This document shows positions 6,493-14,281 of a stretch of DNA of 18,245 bases, in pieces. Numbering within the stretch: position 1 is the first letter of the stretch; each line of letters begins with the position of its first letter. The DNA lies in assembly GCA_050014815.1 (NCBI GenBank), contig JBEKCP010000043.1:1-18245 (forward strand), in the 5' to 3' direction. The notes under the pieces were generated by a model. That model saw only the letters and a program-made list of their open reading frames with translations, searched no databases and was not told the origin of the DNA. The DNA is from JBEKCP01 sp050014815. Lineage in GTDB: Bacteria; Planctomycetota; Planctomycetia; Pirellulales; Thermoguttaceae. A program made the translations under genes and the position numbers.

Positions 6493-6834
6493 GGCGGGTG
6501 CCGGCCCCTGTTAGTCTTGTGTGGAGCGGCAAGAGACCAATCGTCTTTTCGCACGGGTGGCTTGAGGGGGTCACGGCGCGCTCTGACAGCCACCTGTCAC
6601 TCCGCCCGCGCGTCAATCGCCCCGGCCGCAATGGTCGCCCGGAAGCCCGACATCTTACCATGCGGCCGGCTGGCGCCAACGCAATTTTGGGCCACCCGAC
6701 TGCGTCGTTCCTGTTACGGAAACAACAGTGGATTCAAGAGATCGCCTCTCCCGCGTGCCGCCGCGGCACGATTGGGAGAGGTACCCGCGACCCAAGACCT
6801 TCCTTCCGGGTTGGCCAATTCGGGGCGCGACAAT

Positions 6835-6862
6835 TTGACATCCGGGAAATCTGACCTAGGTT
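6835..6862 (+). promoter_or_regulatory. Candidate promoter for the flp pilin operon
   Basis: A perfect ttgaca (6835-6840) is followed after 16 bases by taggtt (6857-6862; three of six match TATAAT). It would give a leader of about 210 bases before the pilin. The motif tctgaccta, which ends in the -10 region, recurs at 7412-7420 upstream of the microprotein gene, where tacgat (7419-7424) could be a second -10. Confidence 0.35.
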
Positions 6863-6908
6863 TTCATCATGGAGGCAGGATGCCTGCACGCATGGAGTGG
6901 GGGCCTGT

Positions 6909-6933
6909 AGCCTCTTCATCCCTGAAAGAGGCT
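6909..6933 (+). promoter_or_regulatory. Hairpin in the pilin leader (possible attenuator)
   Basis: agcctctt and aagaggct form a perfect 8-bp stem with a 9-base loop, followed by a short T-run (gcatttt). It lies about 150 bases before the pilin start and downstream of the candidate promoter, so it could attenuate or stabilise the transcript. Confidence 0.4.
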
Positions 6934-7079
6934 CGCATTTTACTAAAAGGGCGTCGTACGATGTAGTGCAGGCCGCGGCAGTCCAACGGGACCGCCGTCA
7001 CATCCGACGAGGCCCAAGTTTGTTTGTAGTTCCGGGTCGTCCCGAACCTCGGGATGGGCGCTGGAATGGAGGAATACTC

Positions 7080-7256
7080 ATGAAGTCGCTTGCTCTGAAG
7101 TTGCACCGGTTCCTTGTTTCCGAGGATGGGCCCACCGCCGTCGAGTACGCGGTGATGCTGACGCTGATTGTGATCGTGTGCCTGACGGCCATCTCGTCGA
7201 TCGGCACGAACGCCAACAGCGCGTTCCAGAGGGTCGCGAGTTCGATCCACGGCTAG
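7080..7256 (+). CDS. flp: Flp-type (type IVb) pilin
   Basis: A 58-residue prepilin. It has a short positive leader ending EDG (Gly17), then PTAVEY, which is the Flp processing site with Glu at position +5 and Tyr at +6 of the mature chain. A hydrophobic helix AVMLTLIVIVCLTAISSIG and a short tail (NSAFQRVASSI) follow. Cleavage after Gly17 leaves a 41-residue mature pilin, typical of Flp. It is the major fibre subunit of Tad pili, used for surface adhesion. GGAGG at 7068-7072 with a 7-base spacer fixes the ATG. It leads the locus and is followed by a strong hairpin, which fits high expression of pilin relative to the downstream assembly genes. Confidence 0.95.
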   Translation: MKSLALKLHRFLVSEDGPTAVEYAVMLTLIVIVCLTAISSIGTNANSAFQRVASSIHG

Positions 7257-7348
7257 GCTCTCATCCAGTTGCAGCTCGATCCACGCGGTCCGGCGGGCGC
7301 GGCTACCCATGGTCGCGGCCGGTCGCGTGGTTCGGCAAGAAACCGGAG

Positions 7349-7384
7349 TTCCCCCTTGGCGCCGAACCGGCCGCCAAGGGGGAA
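7349..7384 (+). terminator. Strong hairpin after the pilin gene, terminator-like
   Basis: ttcccccttggcg (7349-7361) and its exact complement cgccaagggggaa (7372-7384) form a perfect 13-bp stem with a 10-base loop; two further pairs can extend it outward. The following ttgcatttctt is only moderately T-rich. It could be a leaky terminator, or an mRNA-stabilising 3' end that keeps pilin transcripts abundant. Confidence 0.6.
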
Positions 7385-7459
7385 TTGCATTTCTTGGCCT
7401 GGTCCGCGGTTTCTGACCTACGATTGAGTAGCGGCCGCAGTAGCCGGAGAGAATTCGCC

Positions 7460-7567
7460 ATGTCCTGGGTCATCCCGCTGGAAATCACGCACGTCGCGGC
7501 CGAGACGATCCTCTGCCTGATTTCCCTGCTGGGGGCCTTCCTCAGCCTGTTGTTGGGCTGGCGATGA
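7460..7567 (+). CDS. 35-residue membrane microprotein in the Tad locus
   Basis: The reading frame encodes MSWVIPLEITHVAAETILCL followed by a hydrophobic ISLLGAFLSLLLGWR end. One membrane helix (about residues 13-33) is preceded by a short polar/amphipathic part and ends with a positive residue. A purine-rich ggagag (7446-7451) lies 8 bases before the ATG. It sits between the pilin and the prepilin peptidase, in the same direction, with 36 bases before the next start. It lacks a Gly-x-x-x-x-Glu-Tyr site, so it is not a second Flp pilin. It could be a small accessory subunit or assembly regulator. No known family was recognised and a chance frame is possible. Confidence 0.55.
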   Translation: MSWVIPLEITHVAAETILCLISLLGAFLSLLLGWR

Positions 7568-7603
7568 CCCGGCGAGGCCAGCAACAACCCGACGGAGCCA
7601 ACC

Positions 7604-8170
7604 GTGAACCTGCTCCCCACCTTTCCTGATGCCCTGACCCACCACTGGCAAGTCTGGTTTCTCAGTGGAGCGCTCGTGGTCGCGGCCGTCATCGACGGCT
7701 GGAAGCTGAGAGTGCCCAACTGGCTCACCTTCCCCCTGGTCATCGGGGGCTGGGTCGTCAGCGCGATGGGCTATGGCTGGTCGGGCCTGGGTTGCAGCCT
7801 GGCGGGGACCGCCGTCGGGCTGGGACTGCTCCTGCCGGCGTATGCCATTGGAGGCATGGGGGCAGGCGACGTCAAACTCATGGCCGGCGTCGGGGCCTGG
7901 GTCTGGGGAACCGCCACTTTTTATGCCTTCTGCGTCACGGCCATCGTCGGCGGAGTGCTGGCCATTGCCATGGTCCTCGTACGACGCCAGTGGCACCGCC
8001 ATTTTGCCCAGTTCTTCGCGATCCTTTACGAGGTGCTGCTCATCCGCAACCCGACGACGCTCTCGGCCATTGCCGCCGAGCGCAAGAGTTCGATGATGCT
8101 GTTGCCCTACGGGATCCCGATTGCGGTGGGGACGATAGCGTATTTCGTTTGGAGTGGAATGTTAGGATAG
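7604..8170 (+). CDS. cpaA: Prepilin peptidase, TadV/CpaA type (A24 family)
   Basis: A 188-residue polytopic membrane aspartic protease that removes the leader of the Flp prepilin on the cytoplasmic face. The two catalytic aspartates expected for the family are visible: Asp31 in AAVIDGWKLRVPN and Asp89 in the GxGD-type motif GMGAGDVKLM. About five or six hydrophobic segments cover residues 18-35, 42-58, 62-82, 93-120 and 168-186. It lacks the N-terminal methylase domain of PilD, as expected for TadV/CpaA. The start is GTG, with cggag about 8 bases upstream. An in-frame stop precedes the gene closely and the pilin lies just upstream. Confidence 0.92.
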   Translation: MNLLPTFPDALTHHWQVWFLSGALVVAAVIDGWKLRVPNWLTFPLVIGGWVVSAMGYGWSGLGCSLAGTAVGLGLLLPAYAIGGMGAGDVKLMAGVGAWVWGTATFYAFCVTAIVGGVLAIAMVLVRRQWHRHFAQFFAILYEVLLIRNPTTLSAIAAERKSSMMLLPYGIPIAVGTIAYFVWSGMLG

Positions 8171-8425
8171 AAAAACTGGAGAAAGTCTGCCGATTGTGCC
8201 GATTAAATTGGCGATAGGCCCGTACCCGCTCTTCGCCGTGGCATGTTGATGCGTCGGCGGGGTGTCGGTTATGCCGCAACGGCGAGAGTTGCCGGGCCAT
8301 GACGTTTCAATCAAGTTATTCCGGTTCCTTCGCCAATGTTTCTAAACGGAAGTCCGCAATTGACGACAACACCAGTTGTGCACCGTGAGACGGTTCGATA
8401 GAAGGTATCGAGTTTGGGGGGGACC
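8171..8425. other. Gap between prepilin peptidase and CpaB genes
   Basis: About 255 bases without a gene. A short tandem, tgccgatt at 8188-8195 and 8197-8204, is seen near the left end, and a small inverted pair acaac/gttgt at 8366-8379. The sequence is AT-richer than its neighbours and could hold an internal promoter, but no clear -35/-10 pair was found. No riboswitch was recognised. Confidence 0.45.
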
Positions 8426-9586
8426 ATGCGAGGCAAGTCCATAGCTCTACTGGTGTTGGCGCTCGGCTGCGGCTTGATCGCGTCGGTGGGGATTACACAG
8501 ATTGTGGCGAGGCGCTCGGCCGAAAAGGCCGGCCCGGCAGTCGAGAAACAGCCTATTTACGTCGCGGTGCAGGATATTGCCCTGGGCACCAAGTTGACCC
8601 CCGAGTTGGTCAAACTCGAAGACTGGGAAAAGGACAAGGTGCCTATCGGGGCCTTGGTTCGTGCGGAGGACGTCGAGGGCCGCGGGACCCGCACGCGCCT
8701 CTACGCCGGCGAGCCGATCCTGGAGCAGAAGCTGTTCGGGCGCGGCCTGGGCGAAAGGTCCGACGACCTGATCCCCAAAGGCTACCGCGTCGTGTCCGTA
8801 CGCGTCGAACCGGTGACCATCCACCACGGGCTGATTCAGCCGGGGACCCGCGTCGATCTCCAGGTCCTCCTCCGGCGCGACCCGGGCATAGGCGTCGCGG
8901 ACACCACGACCAAGACAATCCTTCAGGATATTCGGGTCTTCGCCGTCAATGACATTTACAGCCTGGATACGACGGGCCACGAGGGCAAGTCGATCCAGGC
9001 GACGACCGTCTCGCTGCTGGTCACGCCCGCACAGGCCGAGAAGGTGACGTTGGCCAGCGAGATTGGGTTGATTCGCCTGATCATGCGGGGTCCGGAGGAC
9101 GACAAGGAGGTGGCGACGACCGGGGCGATGCCGCAGGAGTTGTTCGGCGTGCTCGATGCCACTCACCGGGACAAGGAGGCCCTGGTTCCGGAAGGGGCCC
9201 GCGACCTGGACGGGCCGGGGAAGGGCTTCAAGGAGTATTTCAACTCGGTCCAGCAGAAGATGGCGGCCAAATCGGAGGCTGCGGCTCCGCCCCGCGAGGC
9301 GGCCCGCTGGACGATGCGCCTGCTCCGAGGGCCGGAGATCAACGACGTCGAGTTCCAGGAGGCGGAGGTCGGCGAAGGGGCCGCCTCGGCGGACAGCGCG
9401 TGGAAGGCTACCGGGCTGAGCGTCAGCTCCGCCAAGGGCGGCCGGGGGCAGCCGGGCGCTACGCCGAACCCGGCCGCTCAAGGGAGCCCTGCGGACAAAA
9501 AGGCGATGGAGCCCGCCAAGGCCGGCTCACCCGCGGAAAAGAGCAAGGATGGGCCGCCGGCGGCCGACTCGCCGAAACCGGCGTAA
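8426..9586 (+). CDS. cpaB: Flp pilus assembly protein CpaB/RcpC
   Basis: A 386-residue product. A single N-terminal membrane helix or signal anchor (residues 4-24, IALLVLALGCGLIASVGITQ) is followed by a SAF-like domain with the typical YVAVQDIALGTKLTPELV (about 46-63), then the RcpC/CpaB core with GYRVVSVRVEPV and RVDLQVLL around residues 118-155. From about residue 285 to the end the protein is an Ala/Pro/Gly/Lys-rich tail, probably disordered or wall-associated. CpaB is a periplasmic component linked to the secretin in Tad systems. A G-run (8416-8422) just before the ATG at 8426 serves as ribosome site; an upstream TTG at 8414 is less likely. Confidence 0.9.
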   Translation: MRGKSIALLVLALGCGLIASVGITQIVARRSAEKAGPAVEKQPIYVAVQDIALGTKLTPELVKLEDWEKDKVPIGALVRAEDVEGRGTRTRLYAGEPILEQKLFGRGLGERSDDLIPKGYRVVSVRVEPVTIHHGLIQPGTRVDLQVLLRRDPGIGVADTTTKTILQDIRVFAVNDIYSLDTTGHEGKSIQATTVSLLVTPAQAEKVTLASEIGLIRLIMRGPEDDKEVATTGAMPQELFGVLDATHRDKEALVPEGARDLDGPGKGFKEYFNSVQQKMAAKSEAAAPPREAARWTMRLLRGPEINDVEFQEAEVGEGAASADSAWKATGLSVSSAKGGRGQPGATPNPAAQGSPADKKAMEPAKAGSPAEKSKDGPPAADSPKPA

Positions 9587-9611
9587 CAGTAGAACACATG
9601 GCTCGGATGCC

Positions 9612-11333
9612 ATGATAGGAAAGTCAAGGACGATGGGCGCTAATACATCAAGCCTGCGGTTGTGGGTCATTGTTTCGGTGGTCTTGTCGGTTGTTTGGGC
9701 GGCGGAGCCGCTCCTTGGGCAGCCGTTGCCGGTCGTGGTGCCGGGCGGCGACGCGGGCCAGGCGGGGCAACAGCCGGCCGCGCCGGCGGTCCGCAGCGTC
9801 CGCGTGAGCATGGCCGAGCCGACGGGCCCGGTCGCCGCCGCGGCGGTGGCCGGGGACATGCCCCTGATTCGCCAGATCCAAGCCGCCCATGAGCGATTGG
9901 AGATGACGGTCAACTCCAGCCGCATTCTCATGCTCGATCAGAAGATGCCCCAGGCCCAGGTCGACAATCCGGACCTCCTGGACCTCGTGCCCCTTTCGCC
10001 GAACCAGGTGCAGATTTCCGCGAAGAAGGGGGGCGTGACCCAGGTCCGGCTCTGGGGCGCCGACAAGCGGATCTTCTCGGTCGACGTCGTTATTCTGGGC
10101 GATGCCCGCCAACTCTACGAGACCCTCCGGTCGGAGTTTCCCAAGACCGCGCTAACGATCCGGCCGGTCGGCAACGCCGTCATCATCTCCGGCCACGTCG
10201 ACCAGCAGGAAGCGGTCCCCAAGATCATCCGCATCGCCGAGGAATTCTACGCCAAGGACAAGGTCATCAACAACATGAGCGTCAGCGGCGTGCAGCAGGT
10301 GCTCCTGCACGTGAAGGTCATGGAGATCTCGCGGACGAAGCTGCGTCAACTGGGGTTCGATTTCGCCGCCGTCGGCACGAGCGGCAACCTGTTCGCGTCG
10401 GGGATGAGCGGCCTGATCTCGGCGACGGCCAGCGGCGGCGGCGGCATCACCTCGTACGGCGCCAGCGCGAGCCAGGCCACCGGGTACCTGTTTGAGGGCG
10501 GCAGGTCGCTCTTCGCGGTGCTGGAGGCCCTGCGCACGGACAGCCTGATGAAGATCCTCTCCGAGCCGAACCTGGTCGCGATCAGCGGGCGGCCCGCCTA
10601 CGTCTACGTCGGCGGCTCGTTCGGCACGGCAGTGAGCAGCATTTCGAGCGCGTCGGTCACCTGGCAGCCTTACGGCACCCGCGTGGACATGGTGCCGATC
10701 GTCTTGGGCGGCGGGCGGATCCGCCTGGAGGTCCGCCCCAGCGTCAGCCAGCGGGACGATGCCAACGGCGTGCAGGGCATCCCCGCCCTCAAGACCCGCG
10801 AAGCGGAGACCGGCGTCGAGCTCCGGTCCGGCCAGACCCTGGCAATCGCCGGCCTCCTGGAACAACAGGTCGAGGCGACCAATTCGGGCCTGCCGTGGGT
10901 CAGCGAGATCCCCTACATCGGCGCCCTCTTCCGGAAGGTCAGCCACCAGACCAACGAGGTCGAGCTGATCATCACGGTTACCCCGGAGTTGGTCGACGCG
11001 ATGGACGCCAACCAGGCGCCGCCGTGCGGACCGGGAATGGATACGGCGGAACCCAACGATTGGGAGCTGTTCATGAAGGGACACTTGGAAGTGCCCAGGT
11101 GCTGTGGCGGCGGCGAGGGAGGGAACTGTGCCGCCGGCGGCTTGCCCAATGGCCAGGGTGCGGGCCCCGGGGCAAACGGCCCATCCCCGGCCGCCCCGGT
11201 TGCCAGGCCCTACAACACATCCATCCCCTCCCAGCCGAATATCCCGACCGCTGCCACGGCCGCTCTTGCCGCCAAGGGCGGAAACGTGGAACCGCCTTTT
11301 CTCGGCCCCAGCGGCTACGATGTAGTAGATTAG
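9612..11333 (+). CDS. cpaC: Tad/Flp pilus outer-membrane secretin CpaC/RcpA
   Basis: A 573-residue product forming the outer-membrane ring through which the pilus exits. A signal peptide lies at about residues 13-38 (LRLWVIVSVVLSVVWAAEPL). The pilus-secretin N-domain follows (about 93-160, including LEMTVNSSRILMLDQ), then a BON-like segment (about 164-200, VGNAVIISGHVDQQEAV). The secretin core starts at VLLHVKVMEISRTKLRQLGF (about 230) and ends with the conserved GIPALKTREAETGVELRSGQ and LPWVSEIPYIGALF block and a beta-strand ITVTPELVDAM (about 458). The last 110 residues are Gly/Pro-rich with five or so cysteines, an unusual extension. The start could also be the ATG at 9633. It begins 25 bases after cpaB. 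Confidence 0.93.
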   Translation: MIGKSRTMGANTSSLRLWVIVSVVLSVVWAAEPLLGQPLPVVVPGGDAGQAGQQPAAPAVRSVRVSMAEPTGPVAAAAVAGDMPLIRQIQAAHERLEMTVNSSRILMLDQKMPQAQVDNPDLLDLVPLSPNQVQISAKKGGVTQVRLWGADKRIFSVDVVILGDARQLYETLRSEFPKTALTIRPVGNAVIISGHVDQQEAVPKIIRIAEEFYAKDKVINNMSVSGVQQVLLHVKVMEISRTKLRQLGFDFAAVGTSGNLFASGMSGLISATASGGGGITSYGASASQATGYLFEGGRSLFAVLEALRTDSLMKILSEPNLVAISGRPAYVYVGGSFGTAVSSISSASVTWQPYGTRVDMVPIVLGGGRIRLEVRPSVSQRDDANGVQGIPALKTREAETGVELRSGQTLAIAGLLEQQVEATNSGLPWVSEIPYIGALFRKVSHQTNEVELIITVTPELVDAMDANQAPPCGPGMDTAEPNDWELFMKGHLEVPRCCGGGEGGNCAAGGLPNGQGAGPGANGPSPAAPVARPYNTSIPSQPNIPTAATAALAAKGGNVEPPFLGPSGYDVVD

Positions 11334-11550
11334 AGTGCCGCGTGCGCGGGCAAGCGCATACGTTATGCTTTAGCGTAACAGGCGACCACGTAGCCGGCAC
11401 ACGGGGAGGTAGTGTGGGTCGACGGGCACCGTGCGAAGCACGGTCGGCGAGCCCCACCGCTATTTCGGGCCAAATTGGTGGGTCGAGCGAAGCGAGCCCC
11501 ACCCTACGGATGTCTCCGCGACAGAAACGAGAGCACCAGGCCGCTCCATC
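11334..11550. repeat. Hairpin-rich gap between secretin and tadZ genes
   Basis: Three structures are visible: gttatgc/gcgtaac (11362-11379, one wobble); accgtgc/gcacggt with loop gaa (11428-11444) set between gtggg and ccccac; and a related unit ggtgggtcgagcgaagcgag followed by ccccacc (11477-11503). The gaa loop matches the hairpin at 3690-3706, so these belong to the same class of extragenic palindromes. A GTG-initiated frame runs through here into tadZ but looks untranslated. Confidence 0.65.
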
Positions 11551-12768
11551 ATGACGAATGTCCTCCGGCTAGCGATCGTCAATCCCGACGACTCGAAGCG
11601 CGAGACGCTCAAGAACATGCTCTTGGGCATGGACATGATATGGCTGGAGGCCGAGTGCTCCCGCTACGAGTTCTTCAGCGACGTGGTGACCCAGACCAAC
11701 CCGGACATCGGCCTGGTGGACCTGGACGCCGATCCCGAGAAGGCGCTGGACCTCGTGGCCCGCATCACGGAGAACACCCCGCGGTGCGCGGTGCTGGTGA
11801 CGAGTTCTTCCAACGACGGGCACCTGATTCTCAGGGCGATCCGCGCGGGGGCCAAGGAATTCCTCGCCCAGCCGGTGCGGATCGACGATCTCCTGGCCGC
11901 CCTGGGGCGGATCAGCGAGCGGCGGGTGGGGACGGGCGAGAAGCACCTCCGCGCCAGCCAGGTCGTGGCGGTGGCGGGCGTCTTGGGCGGAGTGGGCACC
12001 ACCAGCATCGCCGTCAACCTCGCCTGCGCGCTGGCCCAAAGCCCGGAACACTCGGTCGCCCTGGTGGACCTGGACCTCTCCCTCGGGGACGCCGACATCT
12101 TCCTCGACGCCATCCCCGACTACACGCTGGTGGACGTGGCCCAGAACGTCACGCGGCTGGATTTCAGCCTGCTGAAGCGGTCGTTGACGAAGCATTCGTC
12201 GGGGGTCTACCTCCTGCCGCGGCCGGTGCAACTGGAGGACGCCTCTCTGGTCGGCGCCGACGATCTCCGGCGCGTGATCGGGCTGCTGAAGGCCACCTTC
12301 ACGCACCTCGTGCTCGATCTCTCGAAGGGCTACACGCCTATCGACATGGTCGCCCTCGAAATGGCCACCCATGTCCTGCTGGTCACGCAACTCGACCTGC
12401 CGTGCCTGCGGAACGTCGTCCGGTTGATGACGTCGCTGGGCCAGATGAACGGGATCGCCGACAAGGTGAAGATCGTGGTCAACCGCGCCGGCCTGGAGAG
12501 CGGCCACATCACGTTGAAGCGGGCGGAAGAGACGATCGGCAAGGAGGTCTTCTGGCAGCTCCCCAACGACTACCGCACGATGATCGAGGCCCGCAACAAC
12601 GGCATCCCGGTCATCGAGCAATCGCCGAAGGCGGCGGTCACGCAGTCGCTTTCGGCCCTGGCGGCCGCGCTTTGCGGCAGCCAGAAGGAGCCTGCCGCAG
12701 ACGCCGCGGCAAAGAAGTCCGCCCTTGGCGGCCTGTTCAACTTCTGGCCGGCCAAGGGCGGGAAATAG
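11551..12768 (+). CDS. cpaE: Pilus localisation ATPase-like protein TadZ/CpaE
   Basis: A 405-residue product. Residues 1-125 form a receiver-like (REC) domain (LRLAIVNPDDSKRETLKNML, DIGLVDLDADPEKAL, AVLVTSSSNDG, AGAKEFLAQPVRIDDL). Residues about 135-375 are a MinD/ParA-type ATPase fold. The P-loop reads VLGGVGTT (144-151): both lysines of the canonical KGGVGKT are replaced, as is usual in TadZ/CpaE proteins. The second strand LVDLDLSLGDADIFLD (171-186) is intact, as is VVNRAGLESG. TadZ places the Tad machinery at a pole or patch and recruits the ATPase. The ATG at 11551 starts the REC fold directly; there is only a weak ribosome site. Confidence 0.9.
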   Translation: MTNVLRLAIVNPDDSKRETLKNMLLGMDMIWLEAECSRYEFFSDVVTQTNPDIGLVDLDADPEKALDLVARITENTPRCAVLVTSSSNDGHLILRAIRAGAKEFLAQPVRIDDLLAALGRISERRVGTGEKHLRASQVVAVAGVLGGVGTTSIAVNLACALAQSPEHSVALVDLDLSLGDADIFLDAIPDYTLVDVAQNVTRLDFSLLKRSLTKHSSGVYLLPRPVQLEDASLVGADDLRRVIGLLKATFTHLVLDLSKGYTPIDMVALEMATHVLLVTQLDLPCLRNVVRLMTSLGQMNGIADKVKIVVNRAGLESGHITLKRAEETIGKEVFWQLPNDYRTMIEARNNGIPVIEQSPKAAVTQSLSALAAALCGSQKEPAADAAAKKSALGGLFNFWPAKGGK

Positions 12769-12961
12769 GATCGCGCGGGAGCGATTAGTACATCCTGGGG
12801 GTGCGAAGCCGCAAGCGGCGTTCTCGGTCTTAGGTCTTGGGACTCTACCTAAGACCCAAGCCCTAAGACCCAAGACCTGCCCGCCTTCCGCCCTTCCATA
12901 AGCTATCTTTTCCTGGCAGCGCCGGCTGCCACTTCCCGAAGCCTCGGACCCGATTGCCGCC
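12769..12961. repeat. Intergenic hairpins with AAGACCC repeats
   Basis: ggtcttaggtcttggg (12826-12841) pairs with cccaagccctaagacc (12855-12870) at 15 of 16 positions with a 13-base loop. A further cccaagacc unit follows immediately (to about 12878), so the right arm can slide. A small hairpin gccgc/gcggc lies at 12808-12819. The remainder up to cpaF holds no gene. Confidence 0.65.
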
Positions 12962-14281
12962 ATGCCTCGATTGACCACGCCACAGCGCCCCGGCGACTCC
13001 AAGGAAAGCAACCTGGAGGAGCTGAAACAGCGGATCCACAGCAAGCTGGTTGACAAGCTCGACCTGACGAAGGTGGGCGAGCTCGAGGGCGACGTGCTCC
13101 GCCGCGAGATCCGGATGGTCGTCGAGCACCTGTGCGACAGCGAGGATACGCTGCTGAACCGCACGGAGCGCGACCAGTTGGTCAGCGAAGTGCTCGACGA
13201 GACGTTCGGCCTGGGGCCCCTCGAACTCCTCCTGAAGGACCCGACGATCAGCGACATCCTGATCAACGGCCCCAAGAACACCTACGTCGAGCGGCGCGGG
13301 AAGCTCGAGAAGACCGGCGTTGTGTTCCGCGACAACGACCACCTGATGCAGATCATCGACCGGATCATCTCGAAGGTGGGCCGCCGCGTCGACGAGACCT
13401 GCCCGATGGTCGATGCCCGAATGTCCGACGGGTCCCGGTTCAACGCGATCATTCCGCCGCTGGCGCTGGACGGGGCGTGCGTTTCGATTCGGCGGTTCGG
13501 CGTCAACCCGCTCAAGCTGGAGGACCTGCTGAACTACAAGGCCTTCACGCCGGAGATGGTCATGCTCCTGGAAGGGGCGATCAAGGCCCGGCTGAACATC
13601 ATCATTTCCGGCGGGACGGGCTCCGGCAAGACGACGCTCTTGAACACGCTGTCGAGCTTCATTCCGAACACGGACCGCATCGTAACGATCGAGGACGCGG
13701 CCGAGCTGCAGCTCCAGCAAGACCACGTGGTCCGGCTGGAGACGCGTCCGGCGAACATCGAGGGCAAGGGGGCGATTACGGCGACCGACCTCGTGCGCAA
13801 CGCCCTGCGCATGCGGCCCGAGCGGATCCTCATCGGCGAGTGCCGCGGGGCGGAGGCCCTGGACATGCTCCAGGCCATGAACACCGGCCACGAGGGCTCG
13901 GTCACCACGATCCACGCCAATGCGCCCCGCGACGCCATCGCCCGCCTGGAAACCATGATCATGATGGCCGGCTTCGAGTTGCCCCTGAAGGCGATGCGGG
14001 CGCAGATAGCCAGCGCGGTGGACCTGGTCGTGCAGGCAACCCGCCTCCAGGGCGGACCCCGCAAGATCACGTACATCACCGAGATCACGGGCATGGAGCA
14101 GGACACGATCGTCATGCAGGACATTTACCGCTACCAGCAGGAAGGGATCGACGAGATGGGCCGGGCCTACGGCAAGTTCATGGCCACCGGCGTGCGGCCG
14201 ACCTTCATGTCGCGGCTGGAGACGGCCGGCGTCCGCCTGCCGTCCAGCGCCTTCCGCGAGCGCGTCATGTTGGAGGACTAG
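12962..14281 (+). CDS. cpaF: Tad pilus assembly ATPase TadA/CpaF
   Basis: A 439-residue member of the type II/IV secretion ATPase family (GspE-like, TadA/CpaF branch). It is a cytoplasmic hexameric motor for pilin assembly. Visible features are the N-terminal helical domain (residues 10-80), the conserved ISDILINGP near residue 97 and DETCPMVDARMSDGSRFNAI near 145, Walker A GGTGSGKTT at 217-225, the Asp box ITIEDAAELQL (about 241-251), Walker B RILIGECRGAEALDML (about 287-302, Glu293) and the His box TTIHANAPRD. All catalytic motifs are intact. It ends MLEDtag, where a 97-bp insertion begins. No good ribosome site precedes the ATG. Confidence 0.95.
   Translation: MPRLTTPQRPGDSKESNLEELKQRIHSKLVDKLDLTKVGELEGDVLRREIRMVVEHLCDSEDTLLNRTERDQLVSEVLDETFGLGPLELLLKDPTISDILINGPKNTYVERRGKLEKTGVVFRDNDHLMQIIDRIISKVGRRVDETCPMVDARMSDGSRFNAIIPPLALDGACVSIRRFGVNPLKLEDLLNYKAFTPEMVMLLEGAIKARLNIIISGGTGSGKTTLLNTLSSFIPNTDRIVTIEDAAELQLQQDHVVRLETRPANIEGKGAITATDLVRNALRMRPERILIGECRGAEALDMLQAMNTGHEGSVTTIHANAPRDAIARLETMIMMAGFELPLKAMRAQIASAVDLVVQATRLQGGPRKITYITEITGMEQDTIVMQDIYRYQQEGIDEMGRAYGKFMATGVRPTFMSRLETAGVRLPSSAFRERVMLED

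Larger units (their letters stand above)
6493..7079. other. Leader region upstream of the Tad pilus locus
   Basis: No convincing gene. The pilin frame is open back to about 6897, but that extension looks untranslated. The left half is unremarkable. The right half holds a candidate promoter, a hairpin at 6909-6933 (agcctctt/aagaggct, 9-base loop, followed by gcatttt) and a small hairpin at 7041-7053 (cccga/tcggg) close to the pilin ribosome site. A long structured 5' leader for the pilin mRNA is likely. Confidence 0.5.

Noticed and set aside
6897..7079. N-terminal extension of the pilin
   Set aside because: The Flp leader peptide starts at 7080 directly after a strong ribosome site; a further 61 residues would not fit a prepilin.
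8171..8425. c-di-GMP or other riboswitch before cpaB
   Set aside because: No recognisable conserved riboswitch core could be found by eye; only a short tandem and a weak inverted repeat are present.
11431..11550. Extension of TadZ from an upstream GTG
   Set aside because: It would translate extragenic hairpins. The REC-like fold begins at the ATG at 11551.
11551..12113. Loss of P-loop lysines in TadZ/CpaE as evidence of a decayed gene
   Set aside because: TadZ/CpaE proteins commonly have an atypical Walker A motif (GGVGxS/T), so this is a family trait, not damage.
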